From contig NZ_JACCAA010000001.1 of assembly GCF_013408415.1 (NCBI RefSeq), forward strand, positions 620,001-684,000: DNA of 64,000 bases. Direction: 5' to 3'. The notes below the pieces were generated by a model, which saw only the letters and a list, made by a program, of their open reading frames with translations, was not told the DNA's origin and searched no databases. The DNA is from Nocardioides daedukensis. Lineage in GTDB: Bacteria; Actinomycetota; Actinomycetes; Propionibacteriales; Nocardioidaceae. Made by a program: the position numbers and the translations under genes. How positions within the stretch are numbered: the stretch's first letter is position 1; each line of letters opens with the position of its first letter. Shown one piece after another: positions 14,879-23,953 of the stretch.

Positions 14879-17800
14879 ATGATCTCCGCGCTCGCCCTGC
14901 GTCGTTCTGCCGTTGCCGCCGTGTGTGCCGCCGCCCTGGCCGTTCCGCTGCACCTTTCCGCCTCCGCCGAGGATGACACCGCTGTCGCCCTGCCCGCGCC
15001 GGGCTCGCTCGCGCGATTCGTCTCGGCCGGCTACAACAACGACCTCTCGGTCGAGGGCTACAACGGGTACTACACGACGAACCCCGACGGTTCGGAGCCC
15101 GCGCACCTGATCAAGCAGCGCCCCTTCACTGACGAGGATCGCGCCTCCGGGGCCACGAACGCGAGTATTACCAGGTTTGCGGTCTCCCCGGACGGGCTGC
15201 ATGTGGCAGCCTGGGTGCGCGACCCCGAGGGCTACGTCGTTCCGGGGGGCACCCCGAGTGATTCAGCTGGACAGCCGGGACGCACCGGCGAGGCACTGGT
15301 GCTGTTCGACATCTCCGGGACCTTCCTGCGAGTCCTGGTGGAGAACCGACGCATCGACAGCACATATCACCAGGACGTCCACAACACCTTCGAGGACATC
15401 ACCTGGCTCGACATGGGGCACCTGCTCGTGGCCGGCTATCAGACGCAGTTCGCGGGGACGTCCGAGGAGTGGAGTCGTGGCGTCCTGCGTCAGGTCGACA
15501 TCGCGACCGGTGCGGTCGGGGCAGTGATCTCCATCGAGGACGGCACGCTTCGCGGCAAACACATCGATCGCGGCTGGGCAGGCGGCGGCACAGTGCTGGC
15601 CGTGGCGGAGCGGTCGGCGTTCGTCTTCACCCCCGACGCCCAGATGGTCGAGCTGCCGAAGGCACTCACCACCGATGACCCCACCCATGAGGGATATAAC
15701 GGAGGGGCCGTCTCGCCGGACGGGCGCCACATCGCGGTGAGCTATGCGGGTCCCCGGGACGAGAACGGGACCAGGCCGTTGATCGATGTCTTCGACCGCG
15801 AACTCGATGGCTCCTGGACCCGTCGCCACCTCACCGTGGCCGAGTTGGGCCGCAGTGCGACCTGGGTCAAGTGGCTGCCCTACACCGACTACGCCGACGC
15901 AACACTCCTGCTGCCGCTGGATCGCGAGGATGCCCATGATGTCGCCGCCGTAGTGCGTGTCGGTCCCGGAGTGGCTCCCGGCGATCGCATCGCCGAGGTG
16001 TTGCCCAAGATCGAGGGACCATGGACCTGGCAGCCGATCCCGGTGCCACCGGCCGGCTCCGGGACCGCGGACGTCAGCGTCGCCCTGCACGACACGACGA
16101 CTTCCGCAGGCCAGGCATGGACCGGAAGGGTCCGCGTGACCAACCGCGGACCTGATCGCGCAGAGGACCTGACGCTCGACGTCGAGCTCGGTGATGAACC
16201 CGCAACGTCGCTGACGATCGGGGACACCGCGTGCGCCGATGGCACCTGCCGCATCCCCGCGCTCGCGGTGGGTGAGCAGGTGGACGTCTTCGTGTCGGAT
16301 CGGTTCGCAGCGACCGGCGTGGTGCCCCTTTCCGCGAGCGTCACCACCTCGAGCCTCGACTGGAACCCGGGAAACAGCACGGCTGCCACCGGGGTCCGGA
16401 TCACGACGCAGGCGCACGCACATGCCGCAGCGGGCCGCGTCGTGTACCAGGAACGCAACGGCGGGACGATCGTCGTCAGCAACCCGGACGGCACCGGCCG
16501 CAAGGTGCTGGCCACACCACCGGCCGACGGCTCGATCTCCCTGATGGAGGTGCACGGCAACACCGGACTGGTGTTGTGGCGCAACGACGACACCTTCGAG
16601 TACACCCTGGTCGGAGTCGACGGGAATCCGGTGCGGTCATTCACGTTGGGCGCCAGCAGCGGACTCGCTGTGGCACTCTCGCCCGACGCCCGCACGGCGT
16701 ACTTCGTCCAGGCGGTCGACGCCGGCGGCGATGGTGGACACGACGACAGGTTCCGCCTCGTCGAGCAGCGGCTCGACGTCGCCAACGCTGCGCCGCGGGT
16801 CCGTCGCGAAATGACCGGCGCCCTGCCCAAGGGCCTGCGGGTCTCGCCGGACGGAACGCGTCTGGCATACCTGGTCCAACCCGTCGGCGACTACATCCGC
16901 AGCATCGGGATCGTAGACCTCGACTTCGCTCGCCCGCCACGCACGGTGGGACTGACCGGCCACGGGGACGTCCGTCCCAACAACGTCCCGGCCTGGTCCC
17001 CCGATTCCGGGCGGGTCGCAGTCGCAGTCGGCGACTTCTCCCCCTTCGACCCGGCAGGCAAGGTGCTCGCGGCGGCGTTGGACGGGAGCGTCGAGACGAT
17101 GTCCACGACGACGGAGGCGCTCTGGGTCAGCGACTGGTCCCCGGACGGCGACAAGGTCATCCTCAACGACCTCGACCGCAGTGCGACGCTCGATGTCGCG
17201 ACGGGCACAGTCACCCCGCTGATCCAGCGGCCGGCCTGGTGGAGTGGTCAAGCGCTGAGCACCTCACCCTCGCCCAGCCCCACAGTCAGCGCGACCACGT
17301 CGCCCAGTCCGACACCCAGTCCGACGGACAGCCCAACCGTGTCTCCCAATCCGACGACCAGTCCCACGAGCACTCCGACGACCACTCCGGGCCCCGATCC
17401 CACCTCGTCGCAGGCACCTGACACCGCGGCCCCGACCGGCGCGTTCACGCTCAGCCCGTCGAAGTACGTCCGCAGGGGGCGATCGGTGACACTCACTCGC
17501 ACCAGGATCGCCGACGACCGCGACTCGGCCGCCGACGTGACCGTCCGCGTGACCTGGGGCGACGGGACCACCGACACCGTCACCACGGGCTCGACCACGA
17601 AGCTGACGCACACCTACCAGTCCACCTCCCGTCCGGTCCTCCGGGTGAGCCTGAGCGACAGGGCCGGCAACACCGCGCGCGTGGTCAACACCGCGCTCGT
17701 CGTCGACGGCACCGCGCCCAAGGTGGCCCTCACGGTTCCCTCCTGCGGGAGCCGCCGCGGCAGCAGCTGTACGTCGTACCTGGACCAACGGGCTCGGTGG

Positions 17801-18100
17801 AGCACCATTCGCGGCACCGCGTCCGACACCTACGGGTCCGGTGTCTCCAGCGTCAAGGTGCGCCTGGTGCAGCAGCGCGGCAGCCGCTGGTATGCCTACG
17901 TCGGCAGTCGCTGGAGCAGGCAGTCGAGCCAGACCAAGGCGCTCGCCGCAGCCAGTCTGCGCACCGCGAGCCGACCGTCGAGCTCGACCTGGTCGATCAA
18001 GGCACCCGGGCTCACGTCGGGGAAGATGATCGTCACCTTCGTCGCCACGGACCGGGCCGGCAATGCCCGCACCGGGACCTACGCACGAACCCTGCGCTGA
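14879..18100 (+). CDS. Large secreted protein with two TolB-like beta-propellers, a DUF11-like domain and a PKD-like domain
   Basis: A 1073-residue exported protein. A Sec signal peptide covers about residues 1-30 (hydrophobic AVAAVCAAALAVPLHL, Ala-rich cleavage site before EDD). Residues about 35-390 repeat propeller motifs (FAVSPDGLHVAAWV, VSPDGRHIAVSYA). Residues about 400-510 look like a CARDB/DUF11 beta-sandwich. Residues about 515-795 form a second propeller (LRVSPDGTRLAYLV, WSPDSGRVAVAVG, WSPDGDKVILND). A Ser/Pro/Thr linker (about 798-860) resembles a wall-spanning spacer. A PKD-like domain with VTWGDGTTDTV follows, then a C-terminal domain with one Cys pair. No sortase or lipid anchor is visible and the role is unknown. 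Confidence 0.85.
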   Translation: MISALALRRSAVAAVCAAALAVPLHLSASAEDDTAVALPAPGSLARFVSAGYNNDLSVEGYNGYYTTNPDGSEPAHLIKQRPFTDEDRASGATNASITRFAVSPDGLHVAAWVRDPEGYVVPGGTPSDSAGQPGRTGEALVLFDISGTFLRVLVENRRIDSTYHQDVHNTFEDITWLDMGHLLVAGYQTQFAGTSEEWSRGVLRQVDIATGAVGAVISIEDGTLRGKHIDRGWAGGGTVLAVAERSAFVFTPDAQMVELPKALTTDDPTHEGYNGGAVSPDGRHIAVSYAGPRDENGTRPLIDVFDRELDGSWTRRHLTVAELGRSATWVKWLPYTDYADATLLLPLDREDAHDVAAVVRVGPGVAPGDRIAEVLPKIEGPWTWQPIPVPPAGSGTADVSVALHDTTTSAGQAWTGRVRVTNRGPDRAEDLTLDVELGDEPATSLTIGDTACADGTCRIPALAVGEQVDVFVSDRFAATGVVPLSASVTTSSLDWNPGNSTAATGVRITTQAHAHAAAGRVVYQERNGGTIVVSNPDGTGRKVLATPPADGSISLMEVHGNTGLVLWRNDDTFEYTLVGVDGNPVRSFTLGASSGLAVALSPDARTAYFVQAVDAGGDGGHDDRFRLVEQRLDVANAAPRVRREMTGALPKGLRVSPDGTRLAYLVQPVGDYIRSIGIVDLDFARPPRTVGLTGHGDVRPNNVPAWSPDSGRVAVAVGDFSPFDPAGKVLAAALDGSVETMSTTTEALWVSDWSPDGDKVILNDLDRSATLDVATGTVTPLIQRPAWWSGQALSTSPSPSPTVSATTSPSPTPSPTDSPTVSPNPTTSPTSTPTTTPGPDPTSSQAPDTAAPTGAFTLSPSKYVRRGRSVTLTRTRIADDRDSAADVTVRVTWGDGTTDTVTTGSTTKLTHTYQSTSRPVLRVSLSDRAGNTARVVNTALVVDGTAPKVALTVPSCGSRRGSSCTSYLDQRARWSTIRGTASDTYGSGVSSVKVRLVQQRGSRWYAYVGSRWSRQSSQTKALAAASLRTASRPSSSTWSIKAPGLTSGKMIVTFVATDRAGNARTGTYARTLR

Positions 18101-18119
18101 GCCTCTGGCCGCGACTGCC

Positions 18120-18125
18120 CACAAT
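18120..18125 (+). promoter_or_regulatory. Leaderless -10-like element of the ankyrin gene
   Basis: CACAAT ends 6 bases before the ATG at 18132. It is a weaker match than the TAGnnT hexamers elsewhere, but the spacing is the same. Confidence 0.35.
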
Positions 18126-18131
18126 GGGTCC

Positions 18132-18506
18132 ATGCCCCCGCTCGATCCTGAACAGACAGCCCGCGTCGTGGAGATCGCGATGGACCTCGCACGCGCCGGG
18201 GAGACCGCAGAGCTCATCGATTTCCTGGATCACGGCTTCCCCGTGGACCAGGTCGATGCGGCGGACAACAGCCTGCTGATGCTCGCCGCCTACCACGGCC
18301 ACCACGAGACCGTGGCGGCGTTGATCGCCCGTGGGGCAGACGTGGACCGACGCAACAACCACGACCAGTCCCCCGTCGCGGGGGCCCTGTTCAAGGGCCA
18401 CGACGAGGTGGTCGCCGTGCTGGTCGCTGCGGGCGCAGACCTCGATGCGGGTACGCCGACCGCGCGGGCGGCAGCGGAGATGTTCGGTCGCACCCACCTG
18501 CTCTGA
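18132..18506 (+). CDS. Ankyrin repeat protein
   Basis: A 124-residue protein made almost wholly of ankyrin repeats: NSLLMLAAYHGHHETVAALI, ARGADVDRRNNHDQSPVAGA, then FKGHDEVVAVLVAAGADLDA. There is no signal peptide. Ankyrin genes often sit beside catalase genes, and in Pseudomonas an ankyrin protein (AnkB) is needed for full KatB activity. Here it faces katA across a shared terminator, so it is a neighbour but not in the same operon. Confidence 0.9.
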   Translation: MPPLDPEQTARVVEIAMDLARAGETAELIDFLDHGFPVDQVDAADNSLLMLAAYHGHHETVAALIARGADVDRRNNHDQSPVAGALFKGHDEVVAVLVAAGADLDAGTPTARAAAEMFGRTHLL

Positions 18507-18510
18507 AATG

Positions 18511-18553
18511 CACGAAAGCTCGGCTCTCAAACATCAAGAGCCGAGCTTTCGTG
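18511..18553. terminator. Strong bidirectional terminator between ankyrin gene and katA
   Basis: CACGAAAGCTCGGCTCT and AGAGCCGAGCTTTCGTG are perfect 17-bp inverted repeats with a 9-base loop. The arms fill the space between the two convergent genes, so the hairpin can stop transcripts from both sides. Confidence 0.88.
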
Positions 18554-18559
18554 GGTGGA

Positions 18560-20077
18560 TCAGGCCGGCGGCTGGTCCTCGTTGGCGGCCGTGTCGCTGA
18601 TCTTGCCAGCCTGCAGGGCCTCGATGGCCTTGCGGACACCTTCGCCATAGGCCGGGTCGGCCTTGGTGCAGTGCTCGATGTGCTTGTCGATCGAGGTCTG
18701 CGAGGCTCCGTCGATGGCACGCGCCGTGTTCTCGAAGAGCACCTGCTGCTGCTCGGCACTCATCAACCGGAACAGGTCACCGGGCTGCTCGAAGTAGTTG
18801 TCGTCGTCCTCGCGGTAGTTGAACCGGTCGGCCGTGTCTCCGATTGCCTGCGCCGGGTCGGCGTACTGCGGCTGCTCGGACCACCGACCGAAGTTGTTCG
18901 GCTCGATGCCGGGGACGCCGCCCTGGTTGCCGTCCACGCGCATCGTGCCGTCGCGGTGGTAGGTGTTCAGGCCGGGGGCGGCCTTGGGGAAGTTCACCGG
19001 GATCTGGTGGTGGTTGACTCCGAGGCGGTAGCGCGCCGCGTCACCGTAGGAGAACAGACGGCCCTGGAGCATCCGGTCCGGAGAGAAGCTGATGCCGGGG
19101 ATGAGGTTGGCCGGAGTGAAGGCGGCCTGCTCGACGTCGGCGAAGTAGTTCTCCGGGTTGCGGTTGAGCTCCCACTCGCCGACCTCGATCAGCGGGTAGT
19201 CCTTCTTCGACCAGACCTTGGTGAGGTCGAAGGGGTGGAAGCGGTAGTCGTTCGCCTCGGCCTCGGGCATCACCTGGATGAAGAGCTTCCACTTCGGGAA
19301 GTCGCCGCGCTCGATGGCCTCGTAGAGGTCGCGCTGGCTGGACTCGCGGTCCTCACCGACGAGCTTGGCGGCCTCGGCGTCCGTGAGGTTCTCGATGCCC
19401 TGCTGGGTGCGGTGGTGGAACTTGACCCAGAAGCGCTCGCCGGCCTCGTTGATCATCGAGAAGGTGTGCGATCCGAAGCCGTGCATGTGGCGGTAGGACT
19501 TGGGCAGGCCCCGGTCCGACATCACGATCGTGACCTGGTGCAGCGCCTCGGGCAGGTTGGTCCAGAAGCCCCAGTTGTTCTCGGCGTCGCGCAGGTTGGT
19601 GCGCGGGTCGCGCTTGACTGCGCGGTTCAGGTCGGGAAACTTCAGCGGGTCGCGGAAGAAGAAGACCGGGGTGTTGTTGCCGACGATGTCCCAGTTGCCC
19701 TCCTCGGTGTAGAAGCGCACTGCGAAGCCGCGGATGTCACGCTCGGCGTCGGCCGCACCGCGCTCGCCGGCGACGGTGGAGAACCGGGCGAACATCTCCG
19801 CCTCGTTGCCGACCTTGCTGAAGAGCTTGGCCTTGGTGTACTTCGAGATGTCGTGGGTGACCTTGAACGTGCCGAAGGCGCCGGAGCCCTTGGCGTGCAT
19901 GCGCCGTTCGGGGATGACCTCGCGGTCGAAGTGGGCGAGCTTCTCGAGGAACCACAGGTCCTGGAGCAGCATCGGTCCGCGGGGGCCTGCGGTGATGCTG
20001 TCCTGGTTGTTGGTGACCGGGGCACCGGCCGCGGTCGTCAGCGGCTTGGTGTTGTCATGGGGAGTGGTGTCAGACAC
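18560..20077 (-). CDS. katA: Haem catalase (small-subunit type)
   Basis: A 505-residue monofunctional catalase that disproportionates hydrogen peroxide in the cytoplasm. The distal His61 lies in [12 protein letters not shown], the distal Asn134 in [12 protein letters not shown], and the haem-ligating Tyr344 in [14 protein letters not shown]. The length and the lack of a flavodoxin-like tail fit small-subunit catalases. Its start overlaps the end of the Fur-family gene by 8 bases, so the two are translationally coupled and probably controlled by the operator upstream of the regulator. Confidence 0.97.
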   Translation of the reverse strand: MSDTTPHDNTKPLTTAAGAPVTNNQDSITAGPRGPMLLQDLWFLEKLAHFDREVIPERRMHAKGSGAFGTFKVTHDISKYTKAKLFSKVGNEAEMFARFSTVAGERGAADAERDIRGFAVRFYTEEGNWDIVGNNTPVFFFRDPLKFPDLNRAVKRDPRTNLRDAENNWGFWTNLPEALHQVTIVMSDRGLPKSYRHMHGFGSHTFSMINEAGERFWVKFHHRTQQGIENLTDAEAAKLVGEDRESSQRDLYEAIERGDFPKWKLFIQVMPEAEANDYRFHPFDLTKVWSKKDYPLIEVGEWELNRNPENYFADVEQAAFTPANLIPGISFSPDRMLQGRLFSYGDAARYRLGVNHHQIPVNFPKAAPGLNTYHRDGTMRVDGNQGGVPGIEPNNFGRWSEQPQYADPAQAIGDTADRFNYREDDDNYFEQPGDLFRLMSAEQQQVLFENTARAIDGASQTSIDKHIEHCTKADPAYGEGVRKAIEALQAGKISDTAANEDQPPA

Positions 20078-20519
20078 TGCTTGCTCCTTCGTTGATGTGT
20101 CGGTTGGATGCGCAACTGGAACATGTGCCCCAGTAGGTCACTTCGGCCTCGTCGATGACGAACCCGTTGTCGTCGGATGCCGTCAGGCACGGCGTGTGCC
20201 CCACGGCGCAGTCCACATCGGCGATGTCGCCACACTGACGACACACGACGTGGTGATGGTTGTCCCCCACGCGCACCTCGAACCGGGCCGGGGAACCGGC
20301 CGGCTCGATGCGGCGCACCAGTCCGACCTCGGAGAGCACCCGCAGCACGTCGTAGACGGCTTGGGTGGACACTGCGCCGAGGTCTGTTCGGGCGGCACGC
20401 GCGATGGTGTCGGCGTCCGCGTGCGGGTGTCCGGCCACGGCGCTCAACACCGCCACTCGTGGACGGGTCACCCGAAGGGCCTTCTCCCGCAGCATGGAGG
20501 GGGGATCGATCTGCTGCAT
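20070..20519 (-). CDS. furA: Fur family regulator of the FurA/PerR type
   Basis: A 149-residue Fur-family repressor. The winged helix (about residues 15-80) includes [20 protein letters not shown]. The dimerisation domain has [18 protein letters not shown] and ends with GTCSSCASN. Cys93, Cys96, Cys133 and Cys136 form the structural zinc site. The order furA-katA parallels mycobacterial furA-katG and Streptomyces furA-catC, where the regulator senses peroxide and represses the pair. The ATG at 20519 is chosen because the protein then starts as in homologues, and a FurA-like operator lies 22 bases upstream. Confidence 0.92.
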   Translation of the reverse strand: MQQIDPPSMLREKALRVTRPRVAVLSAVAGHPHADADTIARAARTDLGAVSTQAVYDVLRVLSEVGLVRRIEPAGSPARFEVRVGDNHHHVVCRQCGDIADVDCAVGHTPCLTASDDNGFVIDEAEVTYWGTCSSCASNRHINEGASSV

Positions 20520-20540
20520 GTCCACCACCCAACCACCTTC

Positions 20541-20557
20541 TCTGGAATCATTCAAGA
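20541..20557 (-). promoter_or_regulatory. FurA-type operator upstream of furA-katA
   Basis: TCTTGAATGATTCCAGA (minus strand) is a quasi-palindrome with only one mismatched pair around a central base. It resembles the AT-rich TCTTGA-N-ATTCC element recalled from mycobacterial and streptomycete furA promoters. It is placed to give autorepression of furA-katA. Confidence 0.6.
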
Positions 20558-20593
20558 AAGACGCGCCCAAATCGCCGATGCGTGTCGGGCTGC

Positions 20594-20599
20594 AAGAAT
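20594..20599 (+). promoter_or_regulatory. Leaderless -10-like element of the hydrolase gene
   Basis: AAGAAT ends 7 bases before the ATG at 20607. It is divergent from furA and close to the FurA operator, so cross-control is possible. Confidence 0.4.
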
Positions 20600-20606
20600 C
20601 GGACCC

Positions 20607-21560
20607 ATGACCAGCGCGCAGACCGATGTCCTCGGTGCCCCCTACACGGCCGAGTCCATCGAGTTGCCCGACGACGATGAGGGCCGCGTCGTCGCCACCC
20701 TCGTGCATCGCCCGAGCGAGGGCCCCAGTCGTGGGGCGGTGCTCCACGTGCACGGCTTTGCCGACTACTTCTTCCAGACCGAGTTCGCCCAGTGGTGGGT
20801 CGACCGAGGCTATGACTTCTATGCCCTCGACCTGCGCAAATATGGTCGCTCCCTGCTCGAGCACCAGACTCCGCACTACATCGACGACGTCGGTGACTAC
20901 TATCCGGAGCTCGACGAGGCCTGGACGCGGATCACCGAGCGCGACGGCCACGAGAGCGTCGTGGTCAGCGCCCACTCCACCGGCGGGCTGATCGTCCCGC
21001 TGTGGTTGCACGACCGGGGCGTCCGGGTGGCCGGCCTGTTCCTCAACTCGCCGTGGTTCGACCTGCAAGGAGCACGGTGGATGCGCACCATCGGCACACA
21101 GGTCATCCGGCAGGTCGGCTCACGGCTCCCCCGCAAGGAGATCCCCCGCGAGGTCTCCGGGGTCTATGGCAAGAGCCTGCACCGCGATCACGCGGGCGAG
21201 TTCTCCTTCGACCTGAGCTGGAAGCCGATCGAGTCCCGCCCGGTGTACGTCGGCTGGTTGCGCGCGATCCGCAACGGCCATGCCCGGCTGCACGCCGGGC
21301 TGGACGTGCTCGACCCGACCCTGGTCCTCTCGAGCGCTCGCACCACCTATCCCCGCGAGCTCAACGAGGACGCCCACACCAGCGACATCGTCCTCGACGT
21401 CACCCAGATCCGAGCCTGGGCCTCATCGGTGGGCAGGCACGTGACCAGCATCGCGATCGAGGGTGGACGCCACGACCTGGTCCTCTCGCGACAGCCGGCC
21501 CGCAAGGCCGTCTATGCCGAAATGGACCGATGGCTGACGACATACGTCGAGTCTCGCTAG
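20607..21560 (+). CDS. Alpha/beta hydrolase (lysophospholipase-like, serine aminopeptidase S33 type)
   Basis: A 317-residue cytoplasmic alpha/beta hydrolase. The oxyanion segment is VLHVHGFADYFFQTEFA and the nucleophile elbow is VVSAHSTGGLIVPLW, with Ser in AHSTGG. A C-terminal His is provided by EGGRHDLVLS. These fit the monoacylglycerol lipase/lysophospholipase branch. The real substrate is unknown. It is divergently placed from furA and followed after 10 bases by a small membrane protein with its own -10 element. Confidence 0.9.
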   Translation: MTSAQTDVLGAPYTAESIELPDDDEGRVVATLVHRPSEGPSRGAVLHVHGFADYFFQTEFAQWWVDRGYDFYALDLRKYGRSLLEHQTPHYIDDVGDYYPELDEAWTRITERDGHESVVVSAHSTGGLIVPLWLHDRGVRVAGLFLNSPWFDLQGARWMRTIGTQVIRQVGSRLPRKEIPREVSGVYGKSLHRDHAGEFSFDLSWKPIESRPVYVGWLRAIRNGHARLHAGLDVLDPTLVLSSARTTYPRELNEDAHTSDIVLDVTQIRAWASSVGRHVTSIAIEGGRHDLVLSRQPARKAVYAEMDRWLTTYVESR

Positions 21561-21563
21561 TCT
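21558..21563 (+). promoter_or_regulatory. Leaderless -10 element of the small membrane protein gene
   Basis: TAGTCT ends 7 bases before the ATG at 21571. Its TAG is also the stop codon of the hydrolase gene, so one sequence ends one gene and may start transcription of the next. Confidence 0.45.
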
Positions 21564-21570
21564 CCTCGTC

Positions 21571-21930
21571 ATGAACCCCGTCACCGGCCTCAACATCGGT
21601 CGCCTCGTCCTCGGCGTGCTCGCCCTCCTCTCCCCCCGCCTGCTCGGCAGCGCCACCCGGCTCGACACTGCCAACCAGCCCCAGCTCGGCTATCTGGCAC
21701 GCATGTTCGGCTCCCGCGAGATCGCGCTCGGCGCCGTCACCCTGGCCTCCAGCGGTGCGGCGCGACGCAACCTCGTCGCGATCGGAGTGGCCGTGGACGC
21801 GGCCGACGTCGTTGCCGGGATCGCCGCAGGGGCGAACAAGTCCGTCTCCAAGTCGACGTCCGTGATGCTCACGCTGCCGGCACTGGGTGCCGTCGCAGCG
21901 GGTGTGGCCGTGCTGCTCACCAAGGACTGA
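21571..21930 (+). CDS. Small membrane protein of unknown function
   Basis: A 119-residue protein with three or four hydrophobic stretches: IGRLVLGVLALLSPRLLG at the N-terminus, a middle segment around SREIALGAVTLASSG and AIGVAVDAADVVAGIAAG, and a C-terminal helix VMLTLPALGAVAAGVAVLL. The layout recalls DUF4267-like small membrane proteins, but I cannot confirm the family. It converges on the TauE/SafE gene 23 bases away. Confidence 0.8.
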   Translation: MNPVTGLNIGRLVLGVLALLSPRLLGSATRLDTANQPQLGYLARMFGSREIALGAVTLASSGAARRNLVAIGVAVDAADVVAGIAAGANKSVSKSTSVMLTLPALGAVAAGVAVLLTKD

Positions 21931-21953
21931 CCCAGGACTGACCCCGGCGGAGC

Positions 21954-22715
21954 TCAGGCGAGGAACACCACCAGCGCCACGACTCCGACCAGCACGATGA
22001 ACGCGCGCAGCGCACCCGCCGGGAGCCTGCGCCCGTACGTCGCCCCCACCTGGCCGCCGATGACCGCGCCGACGGCGATGAGCGCCACGACCTTCCAGTC
22101 GACGTCGGCGACCACGGCGAAGATCAGGCCCGAGACCGCGTTCACGAGGGCAGCCAGCACGTTCTTCGTGCCGTTGAGGCGCTGGAGGGTGTCGTTGATC
22201 CCGATGCCCATGATCGCCATCAGCAGCACACCTTGGGCAGCCCCGAAGTAGCCGCCGTAGATCCCGGTCAGCAGCACCAGGGGCCAGACCCACCAGGCAC
22301 CTCGCTCCCCCAGCCCGCCCGAGGACTCGTGGCACCGAGCCACCCAGGCAGCGATCCGGGGCTGGAAGACGACCATCACGCAACCGAGCACGATCAGGAT
22401 CGGCACGATCGACTCGAACGCGCCGGCCGGCAGCTCCAGCAGCAGGACTGCGCCGATGATGCCGCCCACAAGTGCGGCGACTGCGAGGTGGACGATCCGA
22501 GCCCTCTGCCCGGCGAGCTCTCGCCGATAGCCGATCGCACCGGAGACCGAGCCCGGGACCAGCCCGATCGTGTTCGAGACGTTCGCCGTCACCGGGGGGA
22601 CGCCGAACGCCAGCAGGGTCGGGAACGTGATCAACGTTCCCGACCCCACCACGGTGTTGATGGTTCCGGCCGCGAACCCGGCAAGCAGGACCGCGGCCAT
22701 CTCGAGCAGGCTCAC
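21954..22715 (-). CDS. TauE/SafE (TSUP) family sulfite/anion exporter
   Basis: A 253-residue membrane protein with about eight helices and the duplicated TSUP motifs: GTINTVVGSGTLITFPTLLA in the first half and GIYGGYFGAAQGVLLMAIMG in the second. Members move sulfite, sulfoacetate or other organosulfur anions; the substrate here is unknown. Its ATG overlaps the end of the SPFH gene by 4 bases, so it belongs to the nfeD-SPFH operon, an unusual partner for that pair. Confidence 0.92.
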   Translation of the reverse strand: MSLLEMAAVLLAGFAAGTINTVVGSGTLITFPTLLAFGVPPVTANVSNTIGLVPGSVSGAIGYRRELAGQRARIVHLAVAALVGGIIGAVLLLELPAGAFESIVPILIVLGCVMVVFQPRIAAWVARCHESSGGLGERGAWWVWPLVLLTGIYGGYFGAAQGVLLMAIMGIGINDTLQRLNGTKNVLAALVNAVSGLIFAVVADVDWKVVALIAVGAVIGGQVGATYGRRLPAGALRAFIVLVGVVALVVFLA

Positions 22716-23881
22716 GGCGTGGGCGCTGCCCCCGGTCCGCTCGGCGGGCCGTCAACCGGCGGCACCGGCGGCGCAGGCGTGTCCGAGGAGGACTGCGCAG
22801 GCCGGGCAGCGGCGGGGCGGTCCGACCCGACTGCGGCACCCTTCGCCTCGGCGATGGCCTCCTCCACGGCAGCGTGGGCGCTGGACAGGGTCGAGTCACC
22901 GGTCCGGGGAACATCCGGCTCGCTGGACCCCATGTCGACACGGACCCGCGGGCCATCGACGTCCTGCGGAATGCCGCGCAGGTCGTTCATCGTCGAGCCG
23001 AGGCCCTCGAGGGCCTTGCCGATCTCCGACGGGACGATCCACACCTTGTTCGCGTCACCCTCGGCGATCTTCGGCATCATCTGGAGATACTGATAGGCCA
23101 GCAGCGACTGGTCCGGCTGGCCGTCGTGGATCGCCTGGAAGACGGTCTGGATGGCCTGGCCCTCACCCTGGGCGCGCAGGATCTGCGACTCCCGGTCGGC
23201 CTGGGCGCGCAGGATCTGCGACTCCCGGTCACCCTCCGCGTTCAGGATCGCGGACTGCTTGGCGCCCTCGGCGGTGAGGATGGCCGACTGGCGCTGGCCC
23301 TCGGCCGTCAGGATGGCCGCACGCTTGTCCCGGTCGGCTCGCATCTGCTTCTCCATCGAGTCCTTGATGGAGGGCGGCGGGTCGATGCCCTTGAGCTCGA
23401 CCCGGTTCACCCGGATGCCCCAACGACCAGTGGCCTCGTCGAGCACCCCACGCAGACGACTGTTGATCGCATCGCGACTGGTCAGCGTCTCCTCGAGGTC
23501 CATGCCACCCACGATGTTGCGCAGCGTGGTCATGGTCAGCTGCTCCACGGCCTGGATGTAGTTGGCGATCTCGTAGGTCGCCGACACCGGGTCGGTGACC
23601 TGGAAGTAGATCACCGTGTCGATCGAGACCACGAGGTTGTCCTCGGTGATCACCGGCTGCGGCGGGAAGGAGACGACCTGCTCACGCAGGTCGATGACGT
23701 AGCGCACCTTGTCGATGAAGGGCACGACGATGTTGAGCCCTGCGGGCAGCGAGCCCTTGTACTTCCCGAATCGCTCCACGATGCCGGCACGTGCCTGCGG
23801 GATGATCCGCACGGTCTTCGCGAGGGCGACGACCACGAGCACGATGACGAGCAGCATGAGGACGAGGATGGCGGTTCCCAT
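22712..23881 (-). CDS. SPFH/Band 7 domain protein (stomatin/QmcA-like)
   Basis: A 389-residue membrane-anchored scaffold protein. A single N-terminal helix (about residues 3-22) comes first. The SPFH domain follows (VERFGKYKGSLPAGLNIVVP, then LTSRDAINSRLRGVLDEATG and GIRVNRVELKGIDPPP). A helical repeat region at about 195-250 repeats an 11-residue unit (SAILTAEGQRQ, SAILTAEGAKQ, SAILNAEGDRE, SQILRAQADRE). A Pro/Ala-rich tail ends it. Such proteins form large rings or lipid microdomain scaffolds. With NfeD just upstream this is the classic nfeD-SPFH pair. Confidence 0.93.
   Translation of the reverse strand: MGTAILVLMLLVIVLVVVALAKTVRIIPQARAGIVERFGKYKGSLPAGLNIVVPFIDKVRYVIDLREQVVSFPPQPVITEDNLVVSIDTVIYFQVTDPVSATYEIANYIQAVEQLTMTTLRNIVGGMDLEETLTSRDAINSRLRGVLDEATGRWGIRVNRVELKGIDPPPSIKDSMEKQMRADRDKRAAILTAEGQRQSAILTAEGAKQSAILNAEGDRESQILRAQADRESQILRAQGEGQAIQTVFQAIHDGQPDQSLLAYQYLQMMPKIAEGDANKVWIVPSEIGKALEGLGSTMNDLRGIPQDVDGPRVRVDMGSSEPDVPRTGDSTLSSAHAAVEEAIAEAKGAAVGSDRPAAARPAQSSSDTPAPPVPPVDGPPSGPGAAPTP
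23168..23230 (-). repeat. Two exact 30-bp copies within the SPFH gene
   Basis: A 30-base sequence at 23168-23197 recurs exactly at 23201-23230, giving a 33-base period. It encodes two consecutive SQILRAQ-type 11-residue helical units. Diverged copies on either side encode the AILTAEG units, so the array grew by in-frame tandem duplication. Confidence 0.85.
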
Positions 23882-23953
23882 GTCCTACCTTTCCGTGATT
23901 TCTTGGCTGGCCGGTTCGCAGGGGACCTGCCCGACGATGACGCTGGTGAAACC

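Noticed and set aside
23168..23230. Tandem 30-bp repeats considered as a CRISPR or mobile element trace
   Set aside because: They are in frame inside the SPFH gene with an 11-residue protein period and no spacers.
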